Positions 9,008 through 18,683 are shown, counted from the stretch's first letter. The stretch is 41,778 nucleotides of DNA from Agrobacterium salinitolerans (GCF_002008225.1 NZ_MRDH01000012.1:1-41778); one strand, 5' to 3'. Program-made: numbers and translations. Notes: a model not told the origin generated them from the letters alone.

Positions 9008-10636
9008 TCAATGCTGGTCGGTATGCGGCTTGTGGAAGATATCGTCGGTCGGCGGAATGGTCTGCCGTTCGATCATCCGGTGCACCCGCGGCCGCGTCTT
9101 GCCGCGGTGAAGCTCCAGCAGCCGGTCCCAGGCTTCCGCATCCGCCTGGGTGCGGCGGTGGTTGTGACGGACATATTCCACCCATGTCGGCACATGGTAA
9201 CTTTCCGTCCAGACGTCGGGGTTTTCCAGATCCCGCATCAGGTTCCAGTTCCGTGCGCCATCGCGCAGACGGATGCGGCGGCGTTCCGCCATCAGCGGCA
9301 GGAATTCGCCGAGATCTTCATCATGGATTTCATAATCGATGAGAATGGCGATCGGGCCGCTGCGCGGCTTGATATCCAGCCTCAGCGGCGGCTCCACGAA
9401 ACGATTGAGCGGATCGAGATTGAGCGAGGCGAAAGCCGGCATGGCGAGCTTGAGGCCGACGACAACGCCGAGCAGCATCAAAACGCACGAACAGAGAAGC
9501 GAATAGGAAATGCCATAATCTTCCGCCAGCTCACCCCACAGCCAGCTGCCTACCGCAATGCCGCCGAAGGTCAGCGTCTGATAAAGCGACAGTGCCCGGC
9601 CCACCACCCAGCGTGGGGTGGAGAGCTGGACGATGGTGTTGAAGAGCGACAGGGCCAGCACCCAGCACGCACCGGCAATGGTCAGTACAATCGACGTGAT
9701 GATGGCGCTCGTGCTGACCGCCGTTACGCCAGCGCTGAAAGCGAAGCCTAAAAAGGCGACGCGCACGATCCATTCGCTCGACAGGACTTCGCGCAATCTG
9801 GCGCTGATAAGGGCTCCACCAATCGCGCCGACGCCGAAAGCGCCAAGCATGACACCGTAGGTCAGCGGGCCGCCCTCGACCAGATCACGGGCGACAATGG
9901 GCATCAGGGCAAGGATGGCGCTGGCGGAAAGACCGAAGAGAAAACCGCGCACCAGCACCTTGCCGATATTGGGCGACATCGCCACATACCGCATGCCGGC
10001 GGAGATGGCGGCCAGAAGCTGCTCACGCGGCAGGGTTGAGGCATATTTGGGCGGTTGCCAGCGAAATAGTGCGTAGATCAGGGTGAAATAGCTCAGCGCA
10101 TTCACGAAAAAAGCGGCGGCGGCACCGGCGGCGGCGACGATGATACCACCTATGGCCGGGCCGACACTGCGGGTGATGTTAAAGCCGACGCTGTTCAGCG
10201 TCACGGCGGCGGGCAGATCCTCACGCGGCACCATTTCGCCGACCGACGCCTGCCAAGAGGGATTGTTGAGCGCCGTGCCGCAACCGATCATGAAGGTGAA
10301 GAACAGCAACAGCCAGGGCGTGAGCCAGCCAGACCAGGCAAAGACGGTGAGCAGCACGGAGGCCGTCAGCATCAGCAGCTGCGCCGAAATCATAATGCGG
10401 CGACGGTCGAAACTGTCGGCCAGCGCGCCTGAAATCAGCGAGAACAGCATGATCGGCAAAGAGGTGGAGGCCTGCACCAGCGCGATCATGTTTTCCGAAC
10501 TCGAAAGCGAGGTCATCATCCATGCGGCACCCACCGCCTGGATCAGTCCGCCGAAATTCGAGGCGAGGCTGGCGATCCAGATTCGTCTGTAAGTCAAATG
10601 CCTTAAAGGCGCGAGTGGCGATTTACGGTCAGGCAC
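9008..10636 (-). CDS. MFS transporter of the MFS_3/EntS-like exporter family with soluble C-terminal domain
   Basis: 542 aa. Twelve predicted membrane segments span residues 1 to about 410. The loop between helices 2 and 3 carries the MFS signature GALADSFDRRR (about 70-80). Relatives export siderophores or drugs. Beyond the membrane part is a hydrophilic tail of about 120 residues (422-542) that begins with IAILIDYEIHDEDLGEF and resembles the small dimeric alpha/beta-barrel domain found at the end of some MFS_3 proteins (inference from pattern). The substrate cannot be told from sequence. It is monocistronic and divergent from rimP. Confidence 0.85.
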   Translation of the reverse strand: MPDRKSPLAPLRHLTYRRIWIASLASNFGGLIQAVGAAWMMTSLSSSENMIALVQASTSLPIMLFSLISGALADSFDRRRIMISAQLLMLTASVLLTVFAWSGWLTPWLLLFFTFMIGCGTALNNPSWQASVGEMVPREDLPAAVTLNSVGFNITRSVGPAIGGIIVAAAGAAAAFFVNALSYFTLIYALFRWQPPKYASTLPREQLLAAISAGMRYVAMSPNIGKVLVRGFLFGLSASAILALMPIVARDLVEGGPLTYGVMLGAFGVGAIGGALISARLREVLSSEWIVRVAFLGFAFSAGVTAVSTSAIITSIVLTIAGACWVLALSLFNTIVQLSTPRWVVGRALSLYQTLTFGGIAVGSWLWGELAEDYGISYSLLCSCVLMLLGVVVGLKLAMPAFASLNLDPLNRFVEPPLRLDIKPRSGPIAILIDYEIHDEDLGEFLPLMAERRRIRLRDGARNWNLMRDLENPDVWTESYHVPTWVEYVRHNHRRTQADAEAWDRLLELHRGKTRPRVHRMIERQTIPPTDDIFHKPHTDQH

Positions 10637-10772
10637 GCTCTGTCCACTTGATGCAACTGCGATTTGTCAAACGGCAACTATAGACAGCGCCGGCGATCAT
10701 GCCAGCCTTTCCGGCATGGTAAGGGTGAAAATGTGGCGGGACCGTTACTGAAACGCAGACGCCTGCGAAAAC

Positions 10773-10801
10773 CTTGCAATCCTGCCCCAATAGGTCTATA
10801 T
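10773..10801 (+). promoter_or_regulatory. promoter of the rimP-nusA-infB operon
   Basis: CTTGCA (10773-10778), 17 bases, then CTATAT (10796-10801) matches the rhizobial housekeeping promoter pattern. Initiation would fall near 10808, about 115 bases before rimP, and upstream of the leader terminator at 10831-10860. Confidence 0.55.
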
Positions 10802-10830
10802 GACCTTTGAAATTCTTGATCGCTTGATGA

Positions 10831-10860
10831 AGAGTGGGGCCGCAAGGCTCCGCTCTTTTT
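10831..10860 (+). terminator. intrinsic terminator inside the rimP-nusA leader (candidate attenuator)
   Basis: GAGTGGGGCC (10832-10841) pairs with GGCTCCGCTC (10846-10855) over ten positions (two G-U) around a GCAA tetraloop and is followed by five T. It lies between the operon promoter and the rimP start, on the same strand. Most initiating polymerases would therefore stop after about 53 nt unless anti-terminated, which suggests feedback control, possibly by NusA or RimP themselves (inference). Confidence 0.7.
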
Positions 10861-10922
10861 CGTTAGGCGAACCGGAAACCACGGGCTGACTGCCCGATGA
10901 ACATCAAAGACCGGAAGGCCAG

Positions 10923-11519
10923 ATGGCAGATACCGCACAAGAACCGCGACTGATAACCGAAACAGGCATCGACCAGCGCATTGCCGAGATCATCGAGCCT
11001 GTTCTGACGGGCATGGGCTATCTTCTGGTGCGCGTGCGGCTCTCCAACCAGAACGGCATGACGCTGCAGGTGATGGCCGAGCGCGAAGACGGAACCATGA
11101 CCGTTCAGGACTGCGAAGCCATTTCGATGGCGATTTCACCGGTTCTTGATGTGGAAGATCCGGTCGATAAAGCGTATCATCTCGAAGTTTCCTCGCCCGG
11201 TATCGACCGGCCGATGGTTCGCAAATCGGATTTCACCCGCTGGCAGGGCCATCTGGTGAAGGTCGAAACCTCCATTCTGGTCGAGAACCGCAAGCGGTTT
11301 CGCGGCAAGATCGTTGAGGTTGATGCTGACGGTTTCAAGCTGGAACGCGACCAGATCGCTTATGGCGAAGAGCCGACAGTCATTGTTCCGTTCACCGCGC
11401 TTTCGGATGCGAAGCTCATTCTGACGGACGACCTTATTCGTGATGCGCTGCGGGCAGACAAGGCGGCAAAGGCCGCCGCCGCAAACCAGAACGACGAAAA
11501 CGAAGCAGACGAAGACTAA
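10923..11519 (+). CDS. rimP: ribosome maturation factor RimP
   Basis: 198 aa. RimP assists 30S subunit maturation, around S12 and the central pseudoknot. The N-terminal alpha/beta domain (about 15-100) contains the conserved DCEAIS segment and the [10 protein letters not shown] motif (around 95-105). The C-terminal Sm-like SH3 barrel covers about 103-180. A hydrophilic Ala/Asn/Glu-rich tail ends the protein. GGAAGG lies 5 bases before the ATG. It is the first gene of the nusA operon, as in most bacteria. The usual tRNA-fMet gene upstream of the E. coli operon is absent here and a leader terminator is found instead. Confidence 0.93.
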   Translation: MADTAQEPRLITETGIDQRIAEIIEPVLTGMGYLLVRVRLSNQNGMTLQVMAEREDGTMTVQDCEAISMAISPVLDVEDPVDKAYHLEVSSPGIDRPMVRKSDFTRWQGHLVKVETSILVENRKRFRGKIVEVDADGFKLERDQIAYGEEPTVIVPFTALSDAKLILTDDLIRDALRADKAAKAAAANQNDENEADED

Positions 11520-11582
11520 TTCCAACGTAAAGCCCGGGAAACGGGCGATCCCCGCAATTATGCGACTTACGGAGATAAAAAA

Positions 11583-13199
11583 ATGGCAGTGAGTGCTAAC
11601 CGGCTTGAGCTTCTGCAGATCGCCGATGCTGTGGCGCGCGAAAAGGTCATCGACCGCGAAATCGTGCTTGCCGCAATGGCCGACGCTATCCAGAAAGCCG
11701 CCCGCTCGCGCTATGGTTCGGAAACCAACATCCGCGCCGACATCAACTCCAAGACCGGCGAAATCCGCCTGCAGCGTCTTCTGGAAGTTGTCGAAGCGGC
11801 TGAGGACTATTCGACCCAGATCCCGCTGGAGCTTGCCCGCGACCGCAACCCCGACGCCAAGCTCGGCGACTTCATCGCCGATCCGCTGCCGCCGATGGAC
11901 TTCGGCCGTATCGCCGCCCAGTCCGCCAAGCAGGTGATCGTGCAGAAGGTACGTGAAGCCGAGCGCGACCGTCAGTATGACGAGTTCAAGGACCGTATCG
12001 GCGAAATCGTCAACGGCACCGTCAAGCGCGTCGAATACGGCAATGTCATCGTAGATCTCGGCCGTGGCGAAGGCATCATCCGTCGCGACGAGATGATCCC
12101 GCGCGAAAACATGCGCTACGGCGACCGCGTGCGCGCTTACGTCTACGACGTTCGCCGCGAACAGCGCGGCCCGCAGATTTTCCTGTCGCGTACGCATCCG
12201 CAATTCATGGTGAAGCTCTTCACCATGGAAGTCCCGGAAATTTACGACGGCATCATCCAGATCAAGTCGGTTGCCCGTGATCCGGGTTCGCGCGCCAAGA
12301 TCGCCGTCATCTCGAACGATAGCTCGATCGATCCGGTCGGCGCCTGCGTCGGTATGCGCGGTTCGCGCGTCCAGGCCGTTGTCGGCGAACTTCAGGGTGA
12401 GAAGATCGACATCATTCCGTGGAGCCAGGAGCCGGCGTCCTTCATCGTCAACGCCCTGCAGCCGGCGGAAGTCGCCAAGGTCGTTCTGGATGAAGAATCC
12501 GAGCGTATCGAAGTGGTTGTTCCCGACGAGCAGCTGTCGCTCGCCATCGGCCGCCGCGGTCAGAACGTGCGTCTGGCATCGCAGTTGACCGGCTGGGATA
12601 TCGACATCATGACCGAGCAGGAAGAATCCGAGCGTCGCCAGAAGGAATTCAACGAGCGCACGGCCCTCTTCATGGAAGCCCTCGACGTCGACGAAATGGT
12701 CGGCCAGGTTCTGGCTTCGGAAGGCTTCGCGCAGGTCGAAGAACTCGCTTATGTCGATCTCGACGAAATTACCTCGATCGATGGCTTCGATGAAGACACC
12801 GCCGATGAGATCCAGACCCGCGCCCGCGAATATCTGGAGCGCCTGGAAGCCGAAATGGATGCCAAGCGCAAGGAACTCGGCGTTTCCGACGAGCTGCGCC
12901 AGATCGATGGCCTGACTTCGCAGATGATGGTTGCGCTCGGTGAAGACGGCATCAAGACCATCGAGGACTTTGCCGGCTGTGCAGCGGACGATCTGGTTGG
13001 CTGGAGCGAGCGCAAGGACGGCGAGACGAAGAAGTTCGAAGGCATCTTCTCCAAGCTCGATGTTTCGCGCGTCGAAGCCGAGAACATGGTGGTGCAGGCT
13101 CGCCTTCTGGCAGGCTGGATCACCGCCGAAGAGCTCGCTTCCGAACAGGAAGCCGATGCGGAAGCTGCCGAGGAGGCGGATACCGCCGAACAGGAATGA
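11583..13199 (+). CDS. nusA: transcription termination/antitermination factor NusA
   Basis: 538 aa. NusA binds RNA polymerase and modulates pausing, termination and antitermination. Order of domains: N-terminal RNAP-binding domain (1 to about 130), S1 domain (about 137-205), KH1 and KH2 (about 235-370, with GMRGSRVQ and GRRGQNVRLAS loops), then two acidic C-terminal repeats (about 375-505) and a Glu/Ala-rich tail. A small hairpin (GCCCG/CGGGC at 11532-11546) lies between rimP and nusA. The stop overlaps the next start by 4 bases (ATGA). Confidence 0.96.
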   Translation: MAVSANRLELLQIADAVAREKVIDREIVLAAMADAIQKAARSRYGSETNIRADINSKTGEIRLQRLLEVVEAAEDYSTQIPLELARDRNPDAKLGDFIADPLPPMDFGRIAAQSAKQVIVQKVREAERDRQYDEFKDRIGEIVNGTVKRVEYGNVIVDLGRGEGIIRRDEMIPRENMRYGDRVRAYVYDVRREQRGPQIFLSRTHPQFMVKLFTMEVPEIYDGIIQIKSVARDPGSRAKIAVISNDSSIDPVGACVGMRGSRVQAVVGELQGEKIDIIPWSQEPASFIVNALQPAEVAKVVLDEESERIEVVVPDEQLSLAIGRRGQNVRLASQLTGWDIDIMTEQEESERRQKEFNERTALFMEALDVDEMVGQVLASEGFAQVEELAYVDLDEITSIDGFDEDTADEIQTRAREYLERLEAEMDAKRKELGVSDELRQIDGLTSQMMVALGEDGIKTIEDFAGCAADDLVGWSERKDGETKKFEGIFSKLDVSRVEAENMVVQARLLAGWITAEELASEQEADAEAAEEADTAEQE

Positions 13200-13897
13200 C
13201 ATCGCAGGCGCATGAGCCGGACGATCTGCCCGAAACGGATGACGACGGGCGGATCAAGGGCGACGTCAATGGACGTATGTGCATTGTGACAAGGCAGAGC
13301 GGATCGCCGGATGAGCTGATCCGCTTCGTCGCAGGACCGGACGGCAACGTCGTGCCGGACCTGAAACGCCAATTGCCGGGGCGCGGTTGCTGGGTGACAC
13401 CCGAGCGCGCCCTGATCGAGAAGGCCATCGCGAAGAAGCTCTTCGCGCGGGCTCTCAAACGCGACGTCAAGGCCGGGGCCGAGCTTCTTACTCTTCTCGA
13501 CCGGCTGATGGCGCAGCATGTGGCTGGTATGATGAATATGGCGCGCAAGGCGGGCCAGTTCATCAGCGGCGCGACGAAGGTCGATGCTGCCGTCCGGTCC
13601 GGGAACGCGATTGCCGTGTTTCACGCGACCGATGCTGCGGCCGATGGCGTCAGAAAACTGGACCAGGCCCGCAAGGCCTGGGCGCTCGGCAGCGATGCCG
13701 GCAATGAAATTCCGTCCTTCCGGCTCTTTAGCGAAGCCGAAATGGACGAGTTGATGGGCCAGAATGCTTTTATCCATGCCTGCGCGCTTGCAGGGCAGGC
13801 GGGTGAGGGTGTAGTGAAGCGCGCAACGATGCTTGAGCAGTACCGCCTTGGCGGCCAATCTCAGGCGGAACGCGACGCTGCCCGGACAGAACAATGA
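13196..13897 (+). CDS. fused YlxR (DUF448) and L7Ae-like RNA-binding protein
   Basis: 233 aa. The N-terminal part (about 25-105) is a YlxR/DUF448 domain, recognisable by MCIVTRQSGSPDELIRFV and PGRGCWVTP. The C-terminal part (about 110-205) has an L7Ae/YlxQ-like fold signature (MARKAGQFISGATKV). In Firmicutes these are two adjacent small genes between nusA and infB. In alphaproteobacteria they are joined, as here. Both are RNA-associated. YlxR has been linked to RNase P, but the function of the fused protein is unclear. The start overlaps nusA by ATGA, so it is translationally coupled. Confidence 0.88.
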   Translation: MTSQAHEPDDLPETDDDGRIKGDVNGRMCIVTRQSGSPDELIRFVAGPDGNVVPDLKRQLPGRGCWVTPERALIEKAIAKKLFARALKRDVKAGAELLTLLDRLMAQHVAGMMNMARKAGQFISGATKVDAAVRSGNAIAVFHATDAAADGVRKLDQARKAWALGSDAGNEIPSFRLFSEAEMDELMGQNAFIHACALAGQAGEGVVKRATMLEQYRLGGQSQAERDAARTEQ

Positions 13898-13958
13898 CGC
13901 GGTTAACCGACATCAACGGTCGCCGCGTTCCGATGCAGCAATTGAACGACGAGGCCTG

Positions 13959-14003
13959 ATGGACGTCATCCGGTTCTCGTCCGAAGGAACGGGAACGGAA
14001 TGA
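13959..14003 (+). CDS. possible 14-residue upstream ORF coupled to infB
   Basis: An ATG at 13959 with GAGG 6 bases upstream opens a reading frame of 14 codons ([14 protein letters not shown]). Its TGA at 14001-14003 overlaps the infB ATG at 14000-14002 in the ATGA pattern. This could couple infB translation to a short upstream reading. It may equally be chance, since the infB ribosome site GGAACGGGAACGGA is present independently. Confidence 0.25.
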   Translation: MDVIRFSSEGTGTE

Positions 14004-16738
14004 CCGACAACAACGACGACAAGACACTTAACGCACAGCCTAAGAAGACTCTCACCCTCAAGCCGGGCGGGATGAATCAGGGCACCGTGCGGCAGGATAT
14101 GGGTCGAGGTCGCACGAACGCGGTTGTCGTGGAAACACGCAAGCGCCGCCCCCTGCGTCCGGAAGACGAGAAGCAGGTTCATTCGACCGCAGCGCCCGCT
14201 CCGAAGCCGGCCGCCCCTGCCCCCGCGGCAGCACCGCGTCCGCAGGCTCCGCAGCCGCGCATCCACCAGCCCAGCGGCCAGCAGCAACGTCCAGGTTCCT
14301 CCCAGTCGCAGCAGCGTCCCGGCTCGTCCGCACCGCAGCAGCGCCAGCCTGAGCGTCCGCGCGGGAACGTCCTGCACGATCTGTCCGCAGGCGAGATGGA
14401 AGCCCGCCGCCGCGCGCTGATGGAAGCGCAGGCTCGTGACGTGATCGAAGCCAAGCAGCGGGCCGAAGACGAAGCCCGCCGCAAGGTCGAGGAAGAACGC
14501 CGCATTGCCGCCGAAAAGGAAGAAGCTGCGCGCCGTGCCGCCGAGGAAGCCGAAGCCGCCAAGGTGGCGGCAAGCCAGCCGGCCGTGGAAGCGAAATCCG
14601 AACAGGCCGCTGAAAAGCCGGCAGTCGCCACTCAGCCGGCGCCGCGCTCGGATGCTCGCCCTCAGTCCGCCGCTGCCGCACCTGGTCGCGCAACCACGGA
14701 AACCGTCGCTCCGCGTGGGCGTCGCACCGATGGCGACGATGAGGACGATCGCGGTGCACGCCGTGGTAACCTGCCGGTCCGTGGCAAGGTTGCAGCACCT
14801 GCACCTGCGAAGCCCGCCGCCCGCCTGAAGACCGAAGAAGAACGCCGTCGCGGCAAGCTTACGGTCACCTCGTCCAATCTGGATGAAGACGGCACACCGC
14901 GCGGCCGCTCCATGGCATCCATGCGCCGCCGTCAGGAGAAATTCCGCCGCAGCCAGATGCAGGAAACCCGTGAAAAGGTTATGCGCGAAGTGATCCTGCC
15001 GGAAACCATTACCATTCAGGAACTGTCACAGCGCATGTCCGAACGCGCCGTCGACGTCATCAAGTTCCTGATGAAGGAAGGCCAGATGATGAAGCCGGGC
15101 GACGTAATCGACGCCGATCTGGCCGAACTGATCGCGGTCGAATTCGGCCATACCGTCAAGCGCGTTTCCGAATCCGACGTCGAAGAAGGCATCTTCAACC
15201 AGACGGACGATGAAGGCGAAATGGTTTCCCGCCCGCCCGTCGTCACCATCATGGGTCACGTCGACCACGGCAAGACCTCGCTGCTCGACGCCATCCGTCA
15301 GGCGAATGTGGTTGCCGGTGAAGCCGGTGGCATCACCCAGCATATCGGTGCTTATCAGGTCGAGAAGAACGGCCAGAAGATCACCTTCATCGACACCCCC
15401 GGCCACGCCGCCTTCACGGCCATGCGTGCCCGTGGTGCACAGGCGACGGATATTGCCGTTCTGGTGGTCGCCGCAGACGACAGCGTCATGCCGCAGACGA
15501 TCGAATCCATCAACCATGCCAAGGCGGCGGGTGTTCCGATCGTCGTTGCGATCAACAAGATCGACAAGCACGAGGCAAACCCTGAGAAGGTTCGTCAGCA
15601 GCTCCTGCAGCACGAAGTCTTCGTGGAATCGATGGGCGGTGAAGTGCTTGACGTGGAAGTGTCGGCCAAGAAACTGCTTGGTCTCGACAAACTGCTCGAA
15701 GCGATCCTGCTGCAGGCTGAAATTCTCGACCTCAAGGCAGATCCGAACCGTACCGCGGAAGGCACCGTCATCGAAGCGGAACTCGACCGCGGCCGCGGCG
15801 CCGTCGCTACAGTTCTCGTGCAGAAGGGCACGCTGAAGCCCGGTCAGATCATCGTGGCCGGTGACCAGTGGGGCCGCGTTCGCGCCCTCGTCAACGACAA
15901 GGGCGAACACGTCAAGGAAGCCGGTCCGGCTATGCCTGTCGAGATTCTCGGTCTTTCCGGCACGCCATCTGCCGGTGACCGTTTCGCGGTTGTCGAAAAC
16001 GAAAGCCGTGCTCGCGAGATTTCCGAGTACCGCCAGCGTCTGGCACGCGACAAGGCTGTCGCCCGTCAGACGGGCCAGCGCGGTTCGCTGGAACAGATGA
16101 TGAGCCAGTTGCAGACTTCGGGAATGAAGGAATTCCCGCTGGTCATCAAGGCCGACGTGCAGGGCTCGGTCGAAGCCATTATCGCTTCGCTCGACAAGCT
16201 CGGCACCGACGAGGTCCGCGCTCGTATCGTTCACTCGGGCGCTGGTGCCATCACGGAATCGGATATCTCGCTTGCCGAGGCCTCCAACGCCGCGATCATC
16301 GGCTTCAACGTTCGCGCCAACGCACAGGCCCGTACGGCCTCCGAACGCGCCGGTATCGAAATCCGCTACTACAACATCATCTACGATCTGGTGGATGACG
16401 TGAAGGCGGCGATGTCGGGCCTGCTTTCGCCGGAACGTCGCGAGACCTTCCTCGGCAATGCCGAAATCCTCGAGGTGTTCAACATCACGAAGGTCGGCAA
16501 GGTCGCGGGTTGCCGCGTCGTCGAAGGCAAGGTGGAGCGTGGTGCAGGTGTTCGTCTGGTTCGCGACAACGTCGTCATCCACGAAGGCAAGCTCAAGACC
16601 CTCAAGCGCTTCAAGGACGAAGTGGCAGAAGTGCCGGTCGGTCAGGAATGCGGTATGGCCTTCGAAAACTACGAAGACATCCGCGCCGGCGACACCATCG
16701 AGTGCTTCCGCGTCGAACACATCACGAGAACGCTCTAA
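14000..16738 (+). CDS. infB: translation initiation factor IF-2
   Basis: 912 aa, long as in other alphaproteobacteria. IF-2 is the GTPase that brings initiator fMet-tRNA to the 30S subunit and promotes subunit joining. An N-terminal low-complexity region (about 1-320) is rich in Pro/Ala/Gln and then in charged helical Glu/Arg/Ala. The G domain has GHVDHGKT (419-426), DTPGH (465-469) and NKID (519-522), followed by domains II, III and the C-terminal fMet-tRNA-binding domain. Codons are strongly biased, which explains the long antisense open frame. It belongs to the rimP-nusA operon. Confidence 0.97.
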   Translation: MTDNNDDKTLNAQPKKTLTLKPGGMNQGTVRQDMGRGRTNAVVVETRKRRPLRPEDEKQVHSTAAPAPKPAAPAPAAAPRPQAPQPRIHQPSGQQQRPGSSQSQQRPGSSAPQQRQPERPRGNVLHDLSAGEMEARRRALMEAQARDVIEAKQRAEDEARRKVEEERRIAAEKEEAARRAAEEAEAAKVAASQPAVEAKSEQAAEKPAVATQPAPRSDARPQSAAAAPGRATTETVAPRGRRTDGDDEDDRGARRGNLPVRGKVAAPAPAKPAARLKTEEERRRGKLTVTSSNLDEDGTPRGRSMASMRRRQEKFRRSQMQETREKVMREVILPETITIQELSQRMSERAVDVIKFLMKEGQMMKPGDVIDADLAELIAVEFGHTVKRVSESDVEEGIFNQTDDEGEMVSRPPVVTIMGHVDHGKTSLLDAIRQANVVAGEAGGITQHIGAYQVEKNGQKITFIDTPGHAAFTAMRARGAQATDIAVLVVAADDSVMPQTIESINHAKAAGVPIVVAINKIDKHEANPEKVRQQLLQHEVFVESMGGEVLDVEVSAKKLLGLDKLLEAILLQAEILDLKADPNRTAEGTVIEAELDRGRGAVATVLVQKGTLKPGQIIVAGDQWGRVRALVNDKGEHVKEAGPAMPVEILGLSGTPSAGDRFAVVENESRAREISEYRQRLARDKAVARQTGQRGSLEQMMSQLQTSGMKEFPLVIKADVQGSVEAIIASLDKLGTDEVRARIVHSGAGAITESDISLAEASNAAIIGFNVRANAQARTASERAGIEIRYYNIIYDLVDDVKAAMSGLLSPERRETFLGNAEILEVFNITKVGKVAGCRVVEGKVERGAGVRLVRDNVVIHEGKLKTLKRFKDEVAEVPVGQECGMAFENYEDIRAGDTIECFRVEHITRTL

Positions 16739-16739
16739 A

Positions 16740-16784
16740 GCATTTCCAGGAAAAGTGGATCCCCGGTTTTCCGTCCGGAAATGC
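16740..16784. repeat. rhizobial small palindromic repeat (two nested stems)
   Basis: The outer arms GCATTTCC (16740-16747) and GGAAATGC (16777-16784) enclose a second pair GGAAAA (16749-16754) and TTTTCC (16767-16772). The element starts one base after the infB stop. It resembles the short palindromic elements scattered between genes in rhizobial genomes and shares architecture with the element at 23201-23237. Confidence 0.6.
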
Positions 16785-16831
16785 GATAGAAAAAAGAGCG
16801 TTCTCGCCGCAAAACAGGACTTTACTGTCGG

Positions 16832-16850
16832 GCGCCGGCTTAACCGGCGC
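16832..16850 (+). other. hairpin between infB and rbfA
   Basis: GCGCCGG (16832-16838) and CCGGCGC (16844-16850) form a perfect 7-bp GC stem with a CTTAA loop. There is no T run, so it is not a terminator. It may slow exonucleases or tune rbfA translation, as it lies 23 bases before the rbfA start. Confidence 0.4.
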
Positions 16851-16873
16851 TCGCTCCGTTTGAGGCATAACCC

Positions 16874-17290
16874 ATGGCAAAAGCTACATCATCGGCCCCT
16901 TCCCAACGCATGCTGCGCGTTGGCGAACAGGTGCGCGCCGCCCTGACACAAATTCTCCAGCGCGGCGAAGTCCGCGACGATCTGATCGAAAGCACCGTCA
17001 TTTCCATTTCGGAAGTGCGAATGTCTCCCGATCTCAAGATCGCTACCGCCTACGTGACGCCGCTTGGCGTTGCCGATCACACCGACATCATCACGGCACT
17101 CAACCGCCACGCCAAGTTCATGCGTGGTCGCCTCGGACCGCAGCTTCGGCAGATGAAATACATGCCGGAACTGCGTTTCCGCGACGATACGAGTTTCGAC
17201 AATTACCAGAAGATCGACGCGCTCCTGCGCTCACCCGAAGTGCAGCGCGATCTTGGGCCTTCAAACGAAAAAGACGACGAACAGAACTGA
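16874..17290 (+). CDS. rbfA: ribosome-binding factor A
   Basis: 138 aa. RbfA binds the 30S subunit near the 5' helix of 16S rRNA during late maturation and cold growth. The single KH-like domain (about 12-118) shows the conserved [24 protein letters not shown] and RFRDDTSFD segments. A charged tail follows. GAGG lies 8 bases before the ATG. truB follows after 3 bases, keeping the standard infB-rbfA-truB order. Confidence 0.95.
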   Translation: MAKATSSAPSQRMLRVGEQVRAALTQILQRGEVRDDLIESTVISISEVRMSPDLKIATAYVTPLGVADHTDIITALNRHAKFMRGRLGPQLRQMKYMPELRFRDDTSFDNYQKIDALLRSPEVQRDLGPSNEKDDEQN

Positions 17291-17293
17291 AGC

Positions 17294-18241
17294 ATGTCCA
17301 AACCACGCAAACAGCAGAACCGCAAACCCAAGGGCCGTCCGATTTCGGGCTGGCTGATCCTCGACAAACCGCTCGATTTCGGCTCCACCGAGGCCGTTTC
17401 CAAGATCAAGTGGCTGTTCAACGCCCAGAAGGCCGGCCATGCCGGCACGCTCGATCCGCTCGCGTCCGGCATGCTGCCGATCGCGCTCGGTGACGCCACC
17501 AAGACGGTGCCTTACGTCATGGACGGCCGGAAGATCTACGAATTCACCGTGACCTGGGGCGAGCAACGCGCGACCGACGATCTGGAAGGCGAGGTGGTCG
17601 ATTCCTCTGATCGGCGCCCGGACGAACAGGCAATCCGCGATATTCTACCCCATTATACCGGCGTGATCATGCAGACTCCGCCGCAATTTTCCGCCATCAA
17701 GATCGCCGGCGAGCGTGCCTATGATCTGGCGCGAGACGGCGAGACCGTGGAAATTCCCGCACGCGAGGTGGAAATCCATCGCCTGACGCTGCTGGCCTGC
17801 CCCGATGCCGATACAGCGCATTTTGAAGTGGAGTGCGGCAAGGGCACCTATGTGCGGGCGCTGGCGCGCGACATGGGCCGCGATCTCGGCTGTTTCGGCC
17901 ATATCTCGGAACTGCGCCGCACCATGGTCGCACCCTTCGGCGAAGAGATGATGGTGCCGCTCGAAACGCTGACGGCACTGGAAGCCATGGAAGACCGCGA
18001 CGAGCGGTTGGAAGCGCTGGATGCCTATCTGATCGATACGGCGGAGGCGCTTTCCGCCCTTCCCCGCCTCATCATCAACGACGACCAGGCGCACCGGCTG
18101 AAGATGGGCAACCCCATCTTGCTGCGCGGGCGCGACGCGCCCGCCAACCATCCGGAAGCCTATGCCACTGCGCATGGCAAGCTCGTCGCCATCGGCGAGA
18201 TCGGCGAAGGCGAGTTCCGGCCGAAGCGGGTTTTCGGCTGA
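17294..18241 (+). CDS. truB: tRNA pseudouridine(55) synthase
   Basis: 315 aa. TruB makes pseudouridine at position 55 in the T loop of tRNAs. The N-terminal [17 protein letters not shown] stretch is a basic extension. The catalytic motif [14 protein letters not shown] lies at 48-61 with D54 as nucleophile. The [11 protein letters not shown] segment (about 184-194) is also conserved. A PUA-like C-terminal domain is likely after residue 240. It is the last gene of the operon and is followed by the rpsO leader. Confidence 0.95.
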   Translation: MSKPRKQQNRKPKGRPISGWLILDKPLDFGSTEAVSKIKWLFNAQKAGHAGTLDPLASGMLPIALGDATKTVPYVMDGRKIYEFTVTWGEQRATDDLEGEVVDSSDRRPDEQAIRDILPHYTGVIMQTPPQFSAIKIAGERAYDLARDGETVEIPAREVEIHRLTLLACPDADTAHFEVECGKGTYVRALARDMGRDLGCFGHISELRRTMVAPFGEEMMVPLETLTALEAMEDRDERLEALDAYLIDTAEALSALPRLIINDDQAHRLKMGNPILLRGRDAPANHPEAYATAHGKLVAIGEIGEGEFRPKRVFG

Positions 18242-18303
18242 GCCGGGCGGCGCAGGCGGGAATCAATCGCCTCTTTCCATTGCACCCGGAATAGTTTATA
18301 GGC

Positions 18304-18404
18304 AGCGCCAGCTTAGGCTTTGCCTGCGCTACTGAATGGCCAGAGCTGGACGACATCCCGGCTCTTTGGCGTCCCATTTTTCCTTAAAATAGAAAGGATC
18401 GTCC
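18304..18404 (+). promoter_or_regulatory. structured rpsO leader, candidate S15 autoregulatory element
   Basis: Hairpin 1 pairs AGCGCCAG (18304-18311) with CTGCGCT (18324-18330), with one bulge. Hairpin 2 pairs GCC and GAGC (18339-18346) with GCTC and GGC (18361-18370). Its loop holds GGACGA (18348-18353), which can pair with TCGTCC (18399-18404). That site lies between the AAAGGA ribosome site and the ATG. Alternatively GGACG pairs with CGTCC at 18370-18374. Such a pseudoknot would block the start codon, as S15 does on its own mRNA in other bacteria. This is inferred from pairing only. Confidence 0.45.
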
Positions 18405-18405
18405 G

Positions 18406-18675
18406 ATGTCGATTACTGCAGAGCGCAAAGCCGCCCTCATCAAGGAATATGCCACGAAGGAAGGCGACACCGGTTCTCCGGAAGTTCAGGTCGCTATCCT
18501 GACCGAGCGGATCAACAACCTGACCGGTCACTTCAAGGACCACAAGAAGGACAACCACTCCCGTCGTGGCCTTCTGACGCTGGTTTCGAGCCGTCGTTCG
18601 CTTCTCGACTATCTGAAGAAGAAGGACGAAGCCCGTTACTCCAAGCTGATCGGTGCTCTCGGCATTCGCCGCTAA
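18406..18675 (+). CDS. rpsO: 30S ribosomal protein S15
   Basis: 89 aa, the universal length. S15 binds the central domain of 16S rRNA at the junction of helices 20-22 and starts platform assembly. The sequence has the conserved [21 protein letters not shown] segment (about 14-34), followed by [19 protein letters not shown], and ends with LGIRR. AAAGGA lies 7 bases before the ATG. It is followed by a strong terminator, then pnp, the usual rpsO-pnp order. Confidence 0.97.
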   Translation: MSITAERKAALIKEYATKEGDTGSPEVQVAILTERINNLTGHFKDHKKDNHSRRGLLTLVSSRRSLLDYLKKKDEARYSKLIGALGIRR

Positions 18676-18683
18676 TAACTTCT

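Noticed and set aside
11136..13202. 688-residue open frame antisense to nusA and rimP
   Set aside because: It lies wholly opposite a clearly conserved gene pair, has low-complexity composition and no recognisable domain. It follows from the strong codon bias of nusA.
15026..16720. 564-residue open frame antisense to infB
   Set aside because: The infB sense frame is highly conserved over the whole span. The antisense frame shows no known motif and is a codon-bias shadow.
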